From: Chitinophagaceae bacterium
Lineage (GTDB): Bacteria; Bacteroidota; Bacteroidia; Chitinophagales; Chitinophagaceae
Assembly: GCA_023957155.1 (NCBI GenBank)
Contig: JAMLHK010000004.1
Location: forward strand, 310,001-374,000
Reading direction: 5' to 3'
Length of the DNA stretch: 64,000 bases
How positions within the stretch are numbered: the first letter of the stretch is position 1; every line of letters starts with the position of its first letter. A program made the position numbers and the translations under genes. The notes below the pieces were generated by a model. The model was not told the DNA's origin, did not search any database, and saw only the letters and a list, made by a program, of their open reading frames with translations. Of the stretch, positions 53,283-63,100 are shown piece after piece.

Positions 53283-53613
53283 CTGAAAACAGCAAAAAAC
53301 AAATGACAGGCATCAAAAAATACTGATCAATCAATCCCCACACCAGCTTACTACCGTTAAAACCACCTGTTTGGGTACCGTTTTTAAACGGTATTTTACC
53401 CCCGTTAAAAAACGGTTTTTTTTCCTATAAAGAACGGTTTTTTAAAAGTAGTATAACGCTTCTTTTCGAATAAAGCCATCATAACCAATATATTAATATG
53501 CGTAGCCAATATCTCCACGTTACGATCGGCTTCGGGGGAGTATTATCTTATGTTAAAAACTTCCCTACATTTATTTTGCATTATGATACTGCCACCTGAA
53601 ACTTGTTGCTATC
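53283..53613. other. Non-coding region before the Rhs cassette
   Basis: 331 bases with no ORF, holding the short inverted repeats and, near 53573, a promoter-like TATTTTGC 33 bases before the first cassette gene. Confidence 0.35.
53354..53446 (+). repeat. Cluster of short CCGTT/AACGG inverted repeats with a terminator
   Basis: TACCGTTT-TT-AAACGGTA (53376-53393), then CCGTT-AAAA-AACGG followed by eight T (53402-53423), then AACGGTTTTTT near 53433. The middle one is a good intrinsic terminator for the plus strand. It lies between the 141-bp array and the Rhs cassette. Confidence 0.65.
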
Positions 53614-54216
53614 ATGAAATCAACCTTACTCCTTTTGCTTTTCCTCGCTGTTGCATCATTACATGCCCAGGACAGTTTGGTTAATGGCACCGTTGAAGTT
53701 CCCCGTGGTTTTGTCCGGCAGGCAGATCAGAAAATAAAGACAATAGACCACCGGCTTACCCGGCAATCCGGAAAATATTTACGCAGCCTGCGCAGGCAGG
53801 AAGAAAAGATATACCGGGAACTGTCAAAGACCGGTTCTTCGGGAGCTGCCGGGGTTTTTGGTGATATCAACAATACCTACGCTTCTCTTTCCCGGAAAAT
53901 AAACGATGCCACGGGGAAGGTGGACCGGCTCAGCCCGGGAGAATATATAGCGGGGCTGGATTCCCTGCAGGGTACATTAGCGTTTTTAAAAGAGGCGGTA
54001 AAGCCTGGCTCCAAAGCAAAAGATATCCGGGAAAAGATAGGCAGCTCACTGAACGGAGCAAACCAGCTTCAGCACAGGCTGCAAGGTAGCAGATGTTCAG
54101 GCTTACCTGCAGCAAAGACAATCGCAGATCAGGCAGCTGCTGTCGGGGTATACCACGCTGCCCAAAAGCATTGGCAGGCAATTGGGCAAATACCGGGCAG
54201 AAGTGTTTTACTATGA
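53614..54216 (+). CDS. 5' part of a frameshifted exported coiled-coil/barrel protein
   Basis: Signal peptide MKSTLLLLLFLAVASLHAQ, then a helical, charged region (KIKTIDHRLTRQSGKYLRSLRRQEEKIYREL) that forms coiled coil. The sensible reading continues to about residue 156 (LQHRLQ, near 54083); after that the frame gives an unlikely tail (GSRCSGLPAAKT) to a stop at 54216. One extra base in CTGCAAGGTA would explain it: removal restores LQVADVQAYLQQ and joins the 3' part. So this is one broken gene, or an assembly error. Confidence 0.75.
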   Translation: MKSTLLLLLFLAVASLHAQDSLVNGTVEVPRGFVRQADQKIKTIDHRLTRQSGKYLRSLRRQEEKIYRELSKTGSSGAAGVFGDINNTYASLSRKINDATGKVDRLSPGEYIAGLDSLQGTLAFLKEAVKPGSKAKDIREKIGSSLNGANQLQHRLQGSRCSGLPAAKTIADQAAAVGVYHAAQKHWQAIGQIPGRSVLL

Positions 54217-55126
54217 ACAGCAGGTGAGAGAATACAGGCAACTGCTCCATGAGCCGGATAAGTTAGTAAGGAAAACCATATCCCATTTAAGTACGGTTCC
54301 TGCCTTTCAGCAATTCATGAGTAAATATTCGATGCTGGCGGTCTTATTTCCCACACCGGAGCATTACGGAACACCGCAGTCCCTGGGTGGGTTACAAAGC
54401 CGCGCAGCCGTAATGCAGACGATCCAACAGCGGTTACCGGTTACAAATACGAATGGAGGGAACGGCGATCCGGCGCAATACCTGCAGCAGCAGATACAGC
54501 AGGCACAGTCGCAGCTTGCCGAAGTTAAGGATAAGCTGAACCGGATAGGTATACAGGGTGCAGGCAGCAGTGATATGGCAATACCCGATTTTAAACCCAA
54601 TGGGCAAAAAACAAAATCCTTTCTCCAAAGAATAGAGCTGGGCGCTGATGTACAGACCCGGCGGTCGGATTATTTTTTCCCGGTTACCACGGAAACAGGA
54701 CTAACGGCGGGCTACCGGCTTACGGACAAATCGGTAGTGGGTATCGGCTTATCAGGTAAGATAGGCTGGGGCAGAGACTGGAAACATATCCGGCTGACGG
54801 GCGAAGGGATAGGGTTGAGGGTGTATGCAGACTGGAAAGCGCCCGACCTGTTTAAGACCAACAGCCGGTTCATGGCGGGCTTATGGTTTACAGCCGGGGC
54901 GGAGATGAACTATAACCGGGCGATAGAAAGCTTTTCGGTGTTCAAGAACTACAGCAGCTGGACTAAGAGCGCTCTTGCGGGGTTAAAGAAGAAGTACAGC
55001 ATCAGCTCCCCGGTAAAGAAGGGGAAGAAGCTGGAAGGTAACCTGCAGGTATTGTATGATTTTTTATACCGGCAACATGTACCTCCCACCCCGGCATTGA
55101 TGTGGAGGGTAGGGTATGGGTTATAA
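54084..55126 (+). CDS. 3' part of the frameshifted gene, outer-membrane barrel-like
   Basis: The second reading frame becomes meaningful at about 54084 (VADVQAYLQQ) and runs to the stop at 55126 without a sensible start of its own; the TTG at 54182 is internal. It continues the coiled coil (YLQQQIQQAQSQLAEVKDKLNR) and then a beta-barrel-like C-terminus (GIGLSGKIGWGRDWKHIRLTGEGIGLRVYADWK; ending LMWRVGYGL). A Gly-aromatic C-terminus is usual for outer-membrane barrels. Together the two parts make about 503 residues. Its place before the Rhs genes suggests an anchor or exporter for them. Confidence 0.7.
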
Positions 55127-55197
55127 GTTTCTATTTGCTATTCCGGCTTTAGAGAAGAAGCTAAAGCTGATAAATAATAAAATAATACGGGAAAATT

Positions 55198-58100
55198 ATG
55201 TATAAGAATTATTTAGGCACACCACAGCGTATATTGTTTTTATTGCTGTTTTTAATGAGTTCTACAGGCAGTATCAGCCAACCTGCTGTTACTGAAGTGA
55301 TCTCAGACCAGGACGCATATATTACCGGTATGAGTATGTCTCCTCAATCGTATAGTTTTATGAAACAGGGAAATCACACGATGAATTTATTCAATGGACA
55401 GGTTTTATTTCAAATACCGATATACACCTATAAGGATAAGGATTTCAACATTCCGATATCATTAACATACAATTCCTCCGGTTTTATGCCTAACCAAAGG
55501 GAAGGAATCATTGGTTTAGGATGGTCATTAAATGCAGGTGGTGGCATTACAAGGATAGTGAATGGTGTACCAGATGACTGTACTAAAGCTCTTGAGTTAC
55601 GCTTGTCTAATGGCTTGTTGTATGGAATCCGGAATAATTTAGAAATAAAATCTGTTTCTAAATCCAGCATATTTGATCTTACTGTTGGAACAATACCGTT
55701 AGATGGCGCCTGGAACATAGGAGGGTGTGAAGCTGAGCCGGATTTATTTAATATCAATGTTCCGGGACTGAGCGGCAGGTTTTATATTGAAAATAACGGT
55801 GAGATTCGCACTATTGGAAACAAACCATTTAAGGTAGATTTATCGGGTGTTGGAATCCAATCACATTTTGGATATGGGAAAAGAAAAGTAGAAGACTCCG
55901 AAATGATATTAACCACAGATGATGGTTTTGTATATTATTTCGGAGGCAATATTTCTAAATTGGATGTAGTCTTCCCCATGGTTGGTAGTGATGGTGAAGT
56001 ATCCGATCCAACAATAAATACATGGCATCTAACAAAGATTATAGCCCCCAGCGGACAAACGGTAGAATACAAGTATAAGAAGTATAATTCCACTATTACA
56101 GCAAATCACAGGCCCGAAGACACACATCACTTTCTACTAAATGCAAATTACCTGACATTTGTTTATGATGAGGAATTTTACATCCCCCAAACTTCTGGAA
56201 AGGCTGAGCATTATGTTATGGAGCAAAATACTCTGGTTTGTTCTGTAACAAAAACAACTTACCTGGAAGAAATTCTTTTACCTGGAAAAGTTTCAATTAA
56301 ATTTTCATACGGAGAAAATGAACGGAAATTTTATAAATCTGTTTATGATCTGGTAAACGACAGGTTCGATCAGCATAACCTGAGACTTAACAGGATAGAG
56401 GTGGTAGATTATTCGGATCATATCAGAAAGGATTTTGAATTTACTCAAACTTATTGGGGGGGAGAGGAAGGTCGCTTGTTCCTGACTTCATTTAAAGCCG
56501 CAGGTGAAAATCCCTATACTTTTACTTATTACGATACTTCTTTTCTACCTATACCAACAATTGCAGGAGTGGATCATTGGGGATACTGGAATGGAAGAAA
56601 TATTTATAGTGGCTCAGTAATCCCCCAAGTAACCTGTTATCTGAATGGAGAAACAGAGATAGTAGGAACGCAAAGAGATACGGATGCTTCAAAATGTAAA
56701 ACGGCTATGCTGGCAAAAGTAGTCTATCCCACTCAGGGCTATACTTTATTTGATTATGAGCCACATTCGTACAGTCAAAGGCTGGAACGCAGGAATGATA
56801 ATAATTTTTTGTCCAAGCTGTATAACGAATCTGGGTATGTAGGTGGAGCACGCATCAAAAAAGTTACGGACTCCGATGGAAAGGATAATTTTAATGTAAG
56901 AGAATTTAAATACACAAAAGACTATCCCTCATCTTCTAATTCAAGTGGAATTTTGCTGCAATGGCCGAGGTATATCTTTTATTTTGAACATGGCGTTAGC
57001 ATATTGGGAATACCCAAAACCAAGCATTTAAAAATACGTAGTACCAGCTTTAATAATACTTACCTGGGGACAGATTATTTTATTCAATATTCCGAGGTTA
57101 CAGAAATTACCAATGGGAACGGGTATACTAATTATTTGTATACGGATTATGTTTCTAATCCTGATGAAGATGATTATAATACGATCAAACTACATCCTTT
57201 CTATTTTGATGAAACAGAAAATATTCATCTGGTTAACAATTATACGGGGATCTATTTTAATGACAAGTATTTTGAACGGGGAGTAGTTAAAAGAACCAGG
57301 CAATATAAATTCAATGGCGGAACCTCCTACAGTTTAGTAAAAGAGATTAAGACAAACTCTTTTACAGGAAAATCCGATTTCCCGGATTTATATCTGGCGG
57401 CAGCTCATATTACGGGAAGCGTAGTTCAGTCATACAAAAAATATTATTACCCTTTTTTGCCCAAGCAGGCAGAGGAAACGACCTATGGCACATCAGGATC
57501 GCCGGTAGTGATAATTAATGATTATCAATACAACAGCAACGGCTATTTGATAAAACAAACAACAACTGACAGTAAGGGTAAAATAAAAAAAAGCCTGTTT
57601 TCTTATCCTGCTGACTATCCTGCGGGAACCGCATTTATTGATGATATGAAGTCTGAAAATATACTAAGTCCGCCAATTGAAAAGGTGGCTTATATAGAAG
57701 AGGGTGGTGTACCCAAAATATTATCGGGCCAGGTTTTTAAATATAATACCGGGGGAAGAGGTGAGCTTGGAGAGGTACTGGGATTGGAAACAGGAAGTAC
57801 CATCCCGTTAGGATCATTCAAATTTAGTAACAGGTCTTTGGGAGTGCTGCCTCCGGCAGGAACTTCTTCAGGTTTTAGCCCGGATAGTAAGTACCAGCCA
57901 CAAATAAAAATAAACAATTATGACCCGTCCGGTAATGTTCTTGAGCAACAAAAGTACAACGATGTTAAGCAATCCTTTATATGGGATTATAAGAGTAGTT
58001 ATCCGGTAGCACAGGTTGTTAACGCCCCGGTATCCGATATAGCATACACATCCTTTGAGTCTGATGGTACCGGTAACTGGTCATATACCGGGGAGCCGGA

Positions 58101-59550
58101 GCCGGATGATACGGCACCAACCGGCAGAAAAGTCTTTGAGATCGTAAATGGTGATAATGATATTACCAAAACAGGATTAAGCGCTACCACTACCTATATT
58201 GTTTCTTACTGGAAAAAAAGTGGTACGGTTTCGGTAAATAGTACAACGCCAGCCACCGGTAAAACCATCAATGGCTGGACATACTATGAGCATAAAGTGG
58301 TAAATCCGTCCGGAGGTACAATAACCGTGTCTGGCACCAATGGCGTAATAGATGAGCTGCGGCTTTATCCCTCCGGTGCGCAAATGACCACCTATACCTA
58401 CGACCCGTTAATTGGTATGTCCAGCCAGTGTGATATCAACAATCGGATTACCTACTACGAATATGATGATGCTGGCAAGTTGCTATTGGTATTGGATCAG
58501 GATAAAAACATCCTTAAAAAATATTGTTACAACTATGCAGGTCAGGTTGAGGATTGCGAAGTACACGTCAGGTATTATAGCCAGGAGAAAAGCGGTATGG
58601 CAACCCGGAACAATTGCGGAACCGGGATGACCGGGAGCCAGGTAACCTATACAGTCTGGGCAGGCAAGTACGTATCCGTTATCAGCCAGGCAGATGCCGA
58701 TAACCAGGCTCAGGCAGATGTAGATGCCAATAAACAGGCTCATGCCAATGTCAATGGCACCTGTACGACCATCCAGTTACCCGTTACACTCAAAAACGTA
58801 GGGGCCGAAGGAAATGAGCATTTTTATGTGGATTTTATAGCTCAGGGGGGAACCGCCTACACCACCCACTTCAACAATGTTTCCTTAGATCCGGGAGAGA
58901 CTTACTCGAAGGACGTCAACTGGGGTACCTACGATATTACCATAGAATCTAAAACAGGGTATAATATGGTCTTCAGCCTGAATGGTGAATTAAAGACCGG
59001 CAGCATCGTTACCTATACCAATGTAAGCATCACCAGTGCGTTTACGATATACGCGGCAGCTTATGAAAATACCGCGCAGAACGTTACCTATACGCGCAAT
59101 AACTGTCCTTCGGGGTATAATCCTACATCGGTAGTGTATGTGGTAGCTGCCGGTGTGTATACTTCGCTGATCTCCCAGGCAGATGCCAATACCCAGGCTA
59201 TTGCCCAAACCGCATCTGCGGGTCAGGCTTATGCCAATGCCAACGGTCTTTGTACTCCCCAGGGACCCTCCAATACAACGATTGTTTATACGAACAGCCT
59301 GTCAAAGAAGGTTACCCTTACGCTCACCAATGTTTCAACGTCCGTGGTGTATACCTTCTCCTTGAACAAGAATACCACGCAGGGTACGGCAGGCAGCGTT
59401 CCGGCGGGATACTACAATGTAACGATGCATACCAACGGGGCAACGGATTATTATAGCATAGAAAGCTATGTACAAAGCATACCGGATACCGACTTAGTGG
59501 TGAACAATATCCCCCTGCTGATGCCTACCACAACGGTGATAGCCTATTAA
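55198..59550 (+). CDS. Rhs-like exported protein with two DUF5977 modules
   Basis: A 1450-residue protein with a signal peptide (YLGTPQRILFLLLFLMSSTG). The N-terminal region (FNGQVLFQIPIYTYKDKDF, SLTYNSSGFMPNQREGIIGLGWSLNAGGGI) matches Bacteroidota Rhs/SpvB-like shells. At about 960-1060 there is a jelly-roll-like domain, then YDPLIGMSSQCDINNRITYYEYDDAGKL, a YD-repeat end. Two DUF5977 modules follow (bases about 58599-58764 and 59083-59253), each with a TRNNC start and ISQADA...GQA...NGLC end. Base composition changes near 58000. It has no toxin domain. Cassette partner of the Rhs gene at 60158. Confidence 0.85.
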   Translation: MYKNYLGTPQRILFLLLFLMSSTGSISQPAVTEVISDQDAYITGMSMSPQSYSFMKQGNHTMNLFNGQVLFQIPIYTYKDKDFNIPISLTYNSSGFMPNQREGIIGLGWSLNAGGGITRIVNGVPDDCTKALELRLSNGLLYGIRNNLEIKSVSKSSIFDLTVGTIPLDGAWNIGGCEAEPDLFNINVPGLSGRFYIENNGEIRTIGNKPFKVDLSGVGIQSHFGYGKRKVEDSEMILTTDDGFVYYFGGNISKLDVVFPMVGSDGEVSDPTINTWHLTKIIAPSGQTVEYKYKKYNSTITANHRPEDTHHFLLNANYLTFVYDEEFYIPQTSGKAEHYVMEQNTLVCSVTKTTYLEEILLPGKVSIKFSYGENERKFYKSVYDLVNDRFDQHNLRLNRIEVVDYSDHIRKDFEFTQTYWGGEEGRLFLTSFKAAGENPYTFTYYDTSFLPIPTIAGVDHWGYWNGRNIYSGSVIPQVTCYLNGETEIVGTQRDTDASKCKTAMLAKVVYPTQGYTLFDYEPHSYSQRLERRNDNNFLSKLYNESGYVGGARIKKVTDSDGKDNFNVREFKYTKDYPSSSNSSGILLQWPRYIFYFEHGVSILGIPKTKHLKIRSTSFNNTYLGTDYFIQYSEVTEITNGNGYTNYLYTDYVSNPDEDDYNTIKLHPFYFDETENIHLVNNYTGIYFNDKYFERGVVKRTRQYKFNGGTSYSLVKEIKTNSFTGKSDFPDLYLAAAHITGSVVQSYKKYYYPFLPKQAEETTYGTSGSPVVIINDYQYNSNGYLIKQTTTDSKGKIKKSLFSYPADYPAGTAFIDDMKSENILSPPIEKVAYIEEGGVPKILSGQVFKYNTGGRGELGEVLGLETGSTIPLGSFKFSNRSLGVLPPAGTSSGFSPDSKYQPQIKINNYDPSGNVLEQQKYNDVKQSFIWDYKSSYPVAQVVNAPVSDIAYTSFESDGTGNWSYTGEPEPDDTAPTGRKVFEIVNGDNDITKTGLSATTTYIVSYWKKSGTVSVNSTTPATGKTINGWTYYEHKVVNPSGGTITVSGTNGVIDELRLYPSGAQMTTYTYDPLIGMSSQCDINNRITYYEYDDAGKLLLVLDQDKNILKKYCYNYAGQVEDCEVHVRYYSQEKSGMATRNNCGTGMTGSQVTYTVWAGKYVSVISQADADNQAQADVDANKQAHANVNGTCTTIQLPVTLKNVGAEGNEHFYVDFIAQGGTAYTTHFNNVSLDPGETYSKDVNWGTYDITIESKTGYNMVFSLNGELKTGSIVTYTNVSITSAFTIYAAAYENTAQNVTYTRNNCPSGYNPTSVVYVVAAGVYTSLISQADANTQAIAQTASAGQAYANANGLCTPQGPSNTTIVYTNSLSKKVTLTLTNVSTSVVYTFSLNKNTTQGTAGSVPAGYYNVTMHTNGATDYYSIESYVQSIPDTDLVVNNIPLLMPTTTVIAY

Positions 59551-59574
59551 ATAAAAACTAAACAGCAATAAATT

Positions 59575-60129
59575 ATGAAAATCTTACTTCAAATTATTTT
59601 ATGTGTCTTTTCTGCATCCATTGTTATGGGTCAGGAGGCCAGCTCTTTGTACCGGTTATCTGTTGCATTGAGCGATTCGGGTAGCTCGGTTAACCTGGTT
59701 GCCTGCCAGGGTAAGAAAGTGCTGGTGGCAGTGTGTGATGCCCGTAACCCGGATACACCGCTGCTCGCCCAGTTGGATGAGCTGCAGAAAAAGTACCGGG
59801 ACCGGCTTAAGGTGATCGTTATTCCCGTAAATGATGTAAGCAGCGCTGCCAAATCCGTTGATGCCAGCCGGTGGCAGGGAACAGGCGGGAGCTATGAGGT
59901 TTCAGCGGTTTCAGCGGGCAAAAAAGCCAGCGGAACAGCGCAGCATCCGCTGCTGCGGTGGGTAACCGATGAAAAAGAGAACCGGCATTTTAACCATGAT
60001 ATAAAGGAGGGCGGCTACCTGTTTGCGATCAGCGAAACGGGAAGACTGTTCGCGGTGCTGAAACGCAGCGGCAGCGTGGAGCAAAGCCTGCTGCAGCGGA
60101 TCTTAGACAGTAAAGTTGTGGATCATTAA
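59575..60129 (+). CDS. Exported glutathione-peroxidase-fold protein without the active-site cysteine
   Basis: A 184-residue protein with signal peptide [20 protein letters not shown]. The remainder aligns by eye with the GPx fold: [19 protein letters not shown] (GPx: GKVLLIVNVASKCGFT), [21 protein letters not shown] (GPx: L..LYEKYKDKGFVVLGFPCN), HPLLRWVT (GPx: HPLYKFLK) and [15 protein letters not shown]. The peroxidatic Cys position is Asn, and the Trp-Asn-Phe step is absent. It sits 24 bases after the Rhs-like gene and 28 before the next one, so it belongs to the cassette. A pseudo-enzyme or chaperone role is inferred. Confidence 0.6.
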   Translation: MKILLQIILCVFSASIVMGQEASSLYRLSVALSDSGSSVNLVACQGKKVLVAVCDARNPDTPLLAQLDELQKKYRDRLKVIVIPVNDVSSAAKSVDASRWQGTGGSYEVSAVSAGKKASGTAQHPLLRWVTDEKENRHFNHDIKEGGYLFAISETGRLFAVLKRSGSVEQSLLQRILDSKVVDH

Positions 60130-60157
60130 TTCTTTAAACCGCTATATACCTTCAGCC

Positions 60158-63100
60158 ATGAAAAGAAGCCGTATTTCTCTTAACATCCCGTTCCTGCTGG
60201 TTATACTTTATTCGGCTACCGTTACAGGACAAACGCCGGCGGAGGTCCCGCCGGAGTACGATGAAAACCTGCCGGTCAGCTTTGTTCGCAGCTGGGATAC
60301 CAAAGCGCCGGTACAGGATGCTAATGATCTTATAGACTGCCCTCTGCGCGATGCGCAGCAAACCACCCGATACTTTGACGGATTAGGCAGGCTGCTGCAG
60401 ACCGTGGAGAAACAGGGTTCGATGGTAACGGGCAGCAGCGCTGCTGACCTGGTCAGCCCGGTAATATATGATGAGTTCGGCCGCGAAGTATACCAATACC
60501 TGCCTTTTGCCTCAGGCAGCAGCGATGGACTTTTTAAGCTCACGCCTTTTGAGCAGCAGATCAGCTTCTATAACACCCGGCTTGCCGGCCAGGAAGGGGA
60601 AACGGGCATTGGTACCAATGGCGAGAACTGGGCCTACAGCAAAACCAACTATGAGCTTTCCCCGCTCAACCGGATCAATACTACCTATGCGCCGGGCGTA
60701 AACTGGGTTGGCAGCGAAGAGGCCTCCGGCGAAGCCGACAGGCATGGAATACATATCAAATATTATGCAAATACCGAGGACGATGCGGTACGGGTATGGA
60801 ATGTTACTGACGCAGCACAGGGTAGCTTTGGCGACTATGCCAGCCCGGGCGCTTACCAGTCCGGAGAACTGTATAAAACGATTACCGTTGACGAGCACGG
60901 CAAACAGGTCATTGAGTTTAAGGACAAGGAGGGTAGAGTAATATTAAAAAAAGTACAGCTCACTGCCACAGCCGATGATGGTGGTGGCAGCGGGCATACC
61001 GGCTGGCTGTGTACTTACTATATCTACGATGACCTGAACCGGCTGCGCTGCGTAATACCTCCCAAAGGGGTAGATCTTATTAAAAGCAACTGGGTACTCA
61101 ATGGCAGCCAGGTGCTTACCCGGCTTTGCTTCCGTTATGAATATGACCACCGCAGCCGGATGATCATGAAAAAAGTGCCGGGCGCCGACCCGGTGTACAT
61201 GGTGTACGATATCCGCGACCGGTTAGTGATGACCCAGGACGGCCGCAACCGGGAGATATCGGCCCCCATCTGGATGGTAACACTCTATGATGAGCTGAAC
61301 CGCCCGGTAATGAGTGGTTCGCTGAAAGACTCCTATCTCAATAAATCTTTCTCCACCCTCTTAACTGAGGCCGCTCAAAGCGCCGGCTATCCCTTTTCTG
61401 CCGGCTCCCCTCCCTCCACTTCAGTCTGGACAGAGCGTACCATCACCGGCTATGATAATTTTGACGGGATCGGCACACTACCCGCCGGGCTTACCACCAC
61501 ATTCGACAATACCTGGCTTACCGGTGATTACATCCATACCACCTACAACAGCAGCCCCGAATATGCCCAACCGGTGATCGTTTCCGGTCAAACCCGGGGG
61601 ATGGTAACCTGGACCAAATCGGTGGTCATAGGCTACAGCCAGTTTTTATATCGCCTCTACTTTTACGATGATAAAGGCAGGCTGATCCAGGTAAAAAGCA
61701 CAAACTACAGCGGGGGGACAGATGTAACCACCACCCAGTACAATTGGGCGGGACAGCCCTTACGGATCATTGAAAAGCACGAAAAAGCGGGCACTCCCGC
61801 TCAGGTCAGCGTAGTGATAAGCGATATGATCTATGATGACCTGGGCAGGCTGCTCTCTACCCGTAAAAAGATCGGCAACAGCTTAGTGGAGGAGGGAGAC
61901 ATTCCGGAATCGTGGACCACCATCGCCGCCAATGAATATGACGCCCTGGGGCAGTTAGCCCAAAAGAAGGTAGGGCGTAAAAAAGACAACAACGGCGACT
62001 ATACCGCAGAAGCTCTTGCCACTCTTAAGTACAGCTATAATATCCGGGGCTGGCTGACCGGTATCAATAAAGATTATATAGACCAGGACATCGCAGACCG
62101 GTATTTTGCCCAGGAGCTGGGCTATGATAAGGATGTGAGCCTGGGCAGCTTTAACAGCAGGCAATACAACGGCAATATCAGCACGCTGCTGTGGAAGTCG
62201 GCAGGCGATGGTGAGCGCCGTAAATACGATCTCAGCTATGATGCCGTTAACCGGCTTACTAAGGGAAACTTCGGGCAATATGTGTCGGGAAGCGCCCACT
62301 CGGCCCTTTTCGATAAAACAACGGCGGGTATGGATTTTACCGAGGAGATCAATGAGTACGATGCAATCGGTAATATAGTCCGGCTTATACGCTATGGCCG
62401 CAAGCTCACCGGCCCGGCGCTGATAGACGACCTGGAATACACCTATGAGAACGGTGTCAGCACCAAGCTCTCGAAGGTAAAGGATAATGTAGCGGCAGAC
62501 CCGGGCAGCGGACTGGGCGATTTTACCGATGGCAACAGTAGCGGTGATGACTACAGCTATAACGGCAACGGCAGCATTAAAAAAGACCTGAACAAAGGCA
62601 TCAGCAGCATAGTGCACCACACCACCATCAACCTGCCTTATACCGTGACGTTTGCCAATAACAAAGGCAATATGGAGTTTTTCCGGGAAGCTGATGGCAC
62701 TAAGCTTGCCAAAAAGGTAGTGGAAAACGGTGTAAGTGTACTTTATAACGGCAACTCCTACAGCAGCAATATAACCACCACCACCACTTATATAGGCGGC
62801 TTTATTTACGAAACAAAAGACTATACGCTGGCTACCCTTAACCCGCTGGACTACAAAGACAGGCTGCAGTTGGTAAACCATGAAGAAGGCCGGATACGGG
62901 CGGTATATGATCCTTCCGACCCCGGTACCCTTACCGGTTTTGCCTACGATTATTTTATTAAAGACCATTTAGGCAATGTACGGATGGTACTTACCGAGGA
63001 GCAAAAGCAGGATGTATATCCGCCTGCTACGCTCGAAGGTGATATCAATACGGATGGCAGCCCCAATGCAGCTTATATTGAAAAGAACTATTACACGATT

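Noticed and set aside
52690-53286. ORFs reading through the 141-bp units as peptide repeats
   Set aside because: Conservation is explained by the hairpins; half of the units have a stop in this frame and no signal or start context exists.
61955-62968. 337-codon minus-strand ORF opposite the Rhs gene
   Set aside because: It is the antisense shadow of a long, well-supported Rhs frame with repeated YD motifs.
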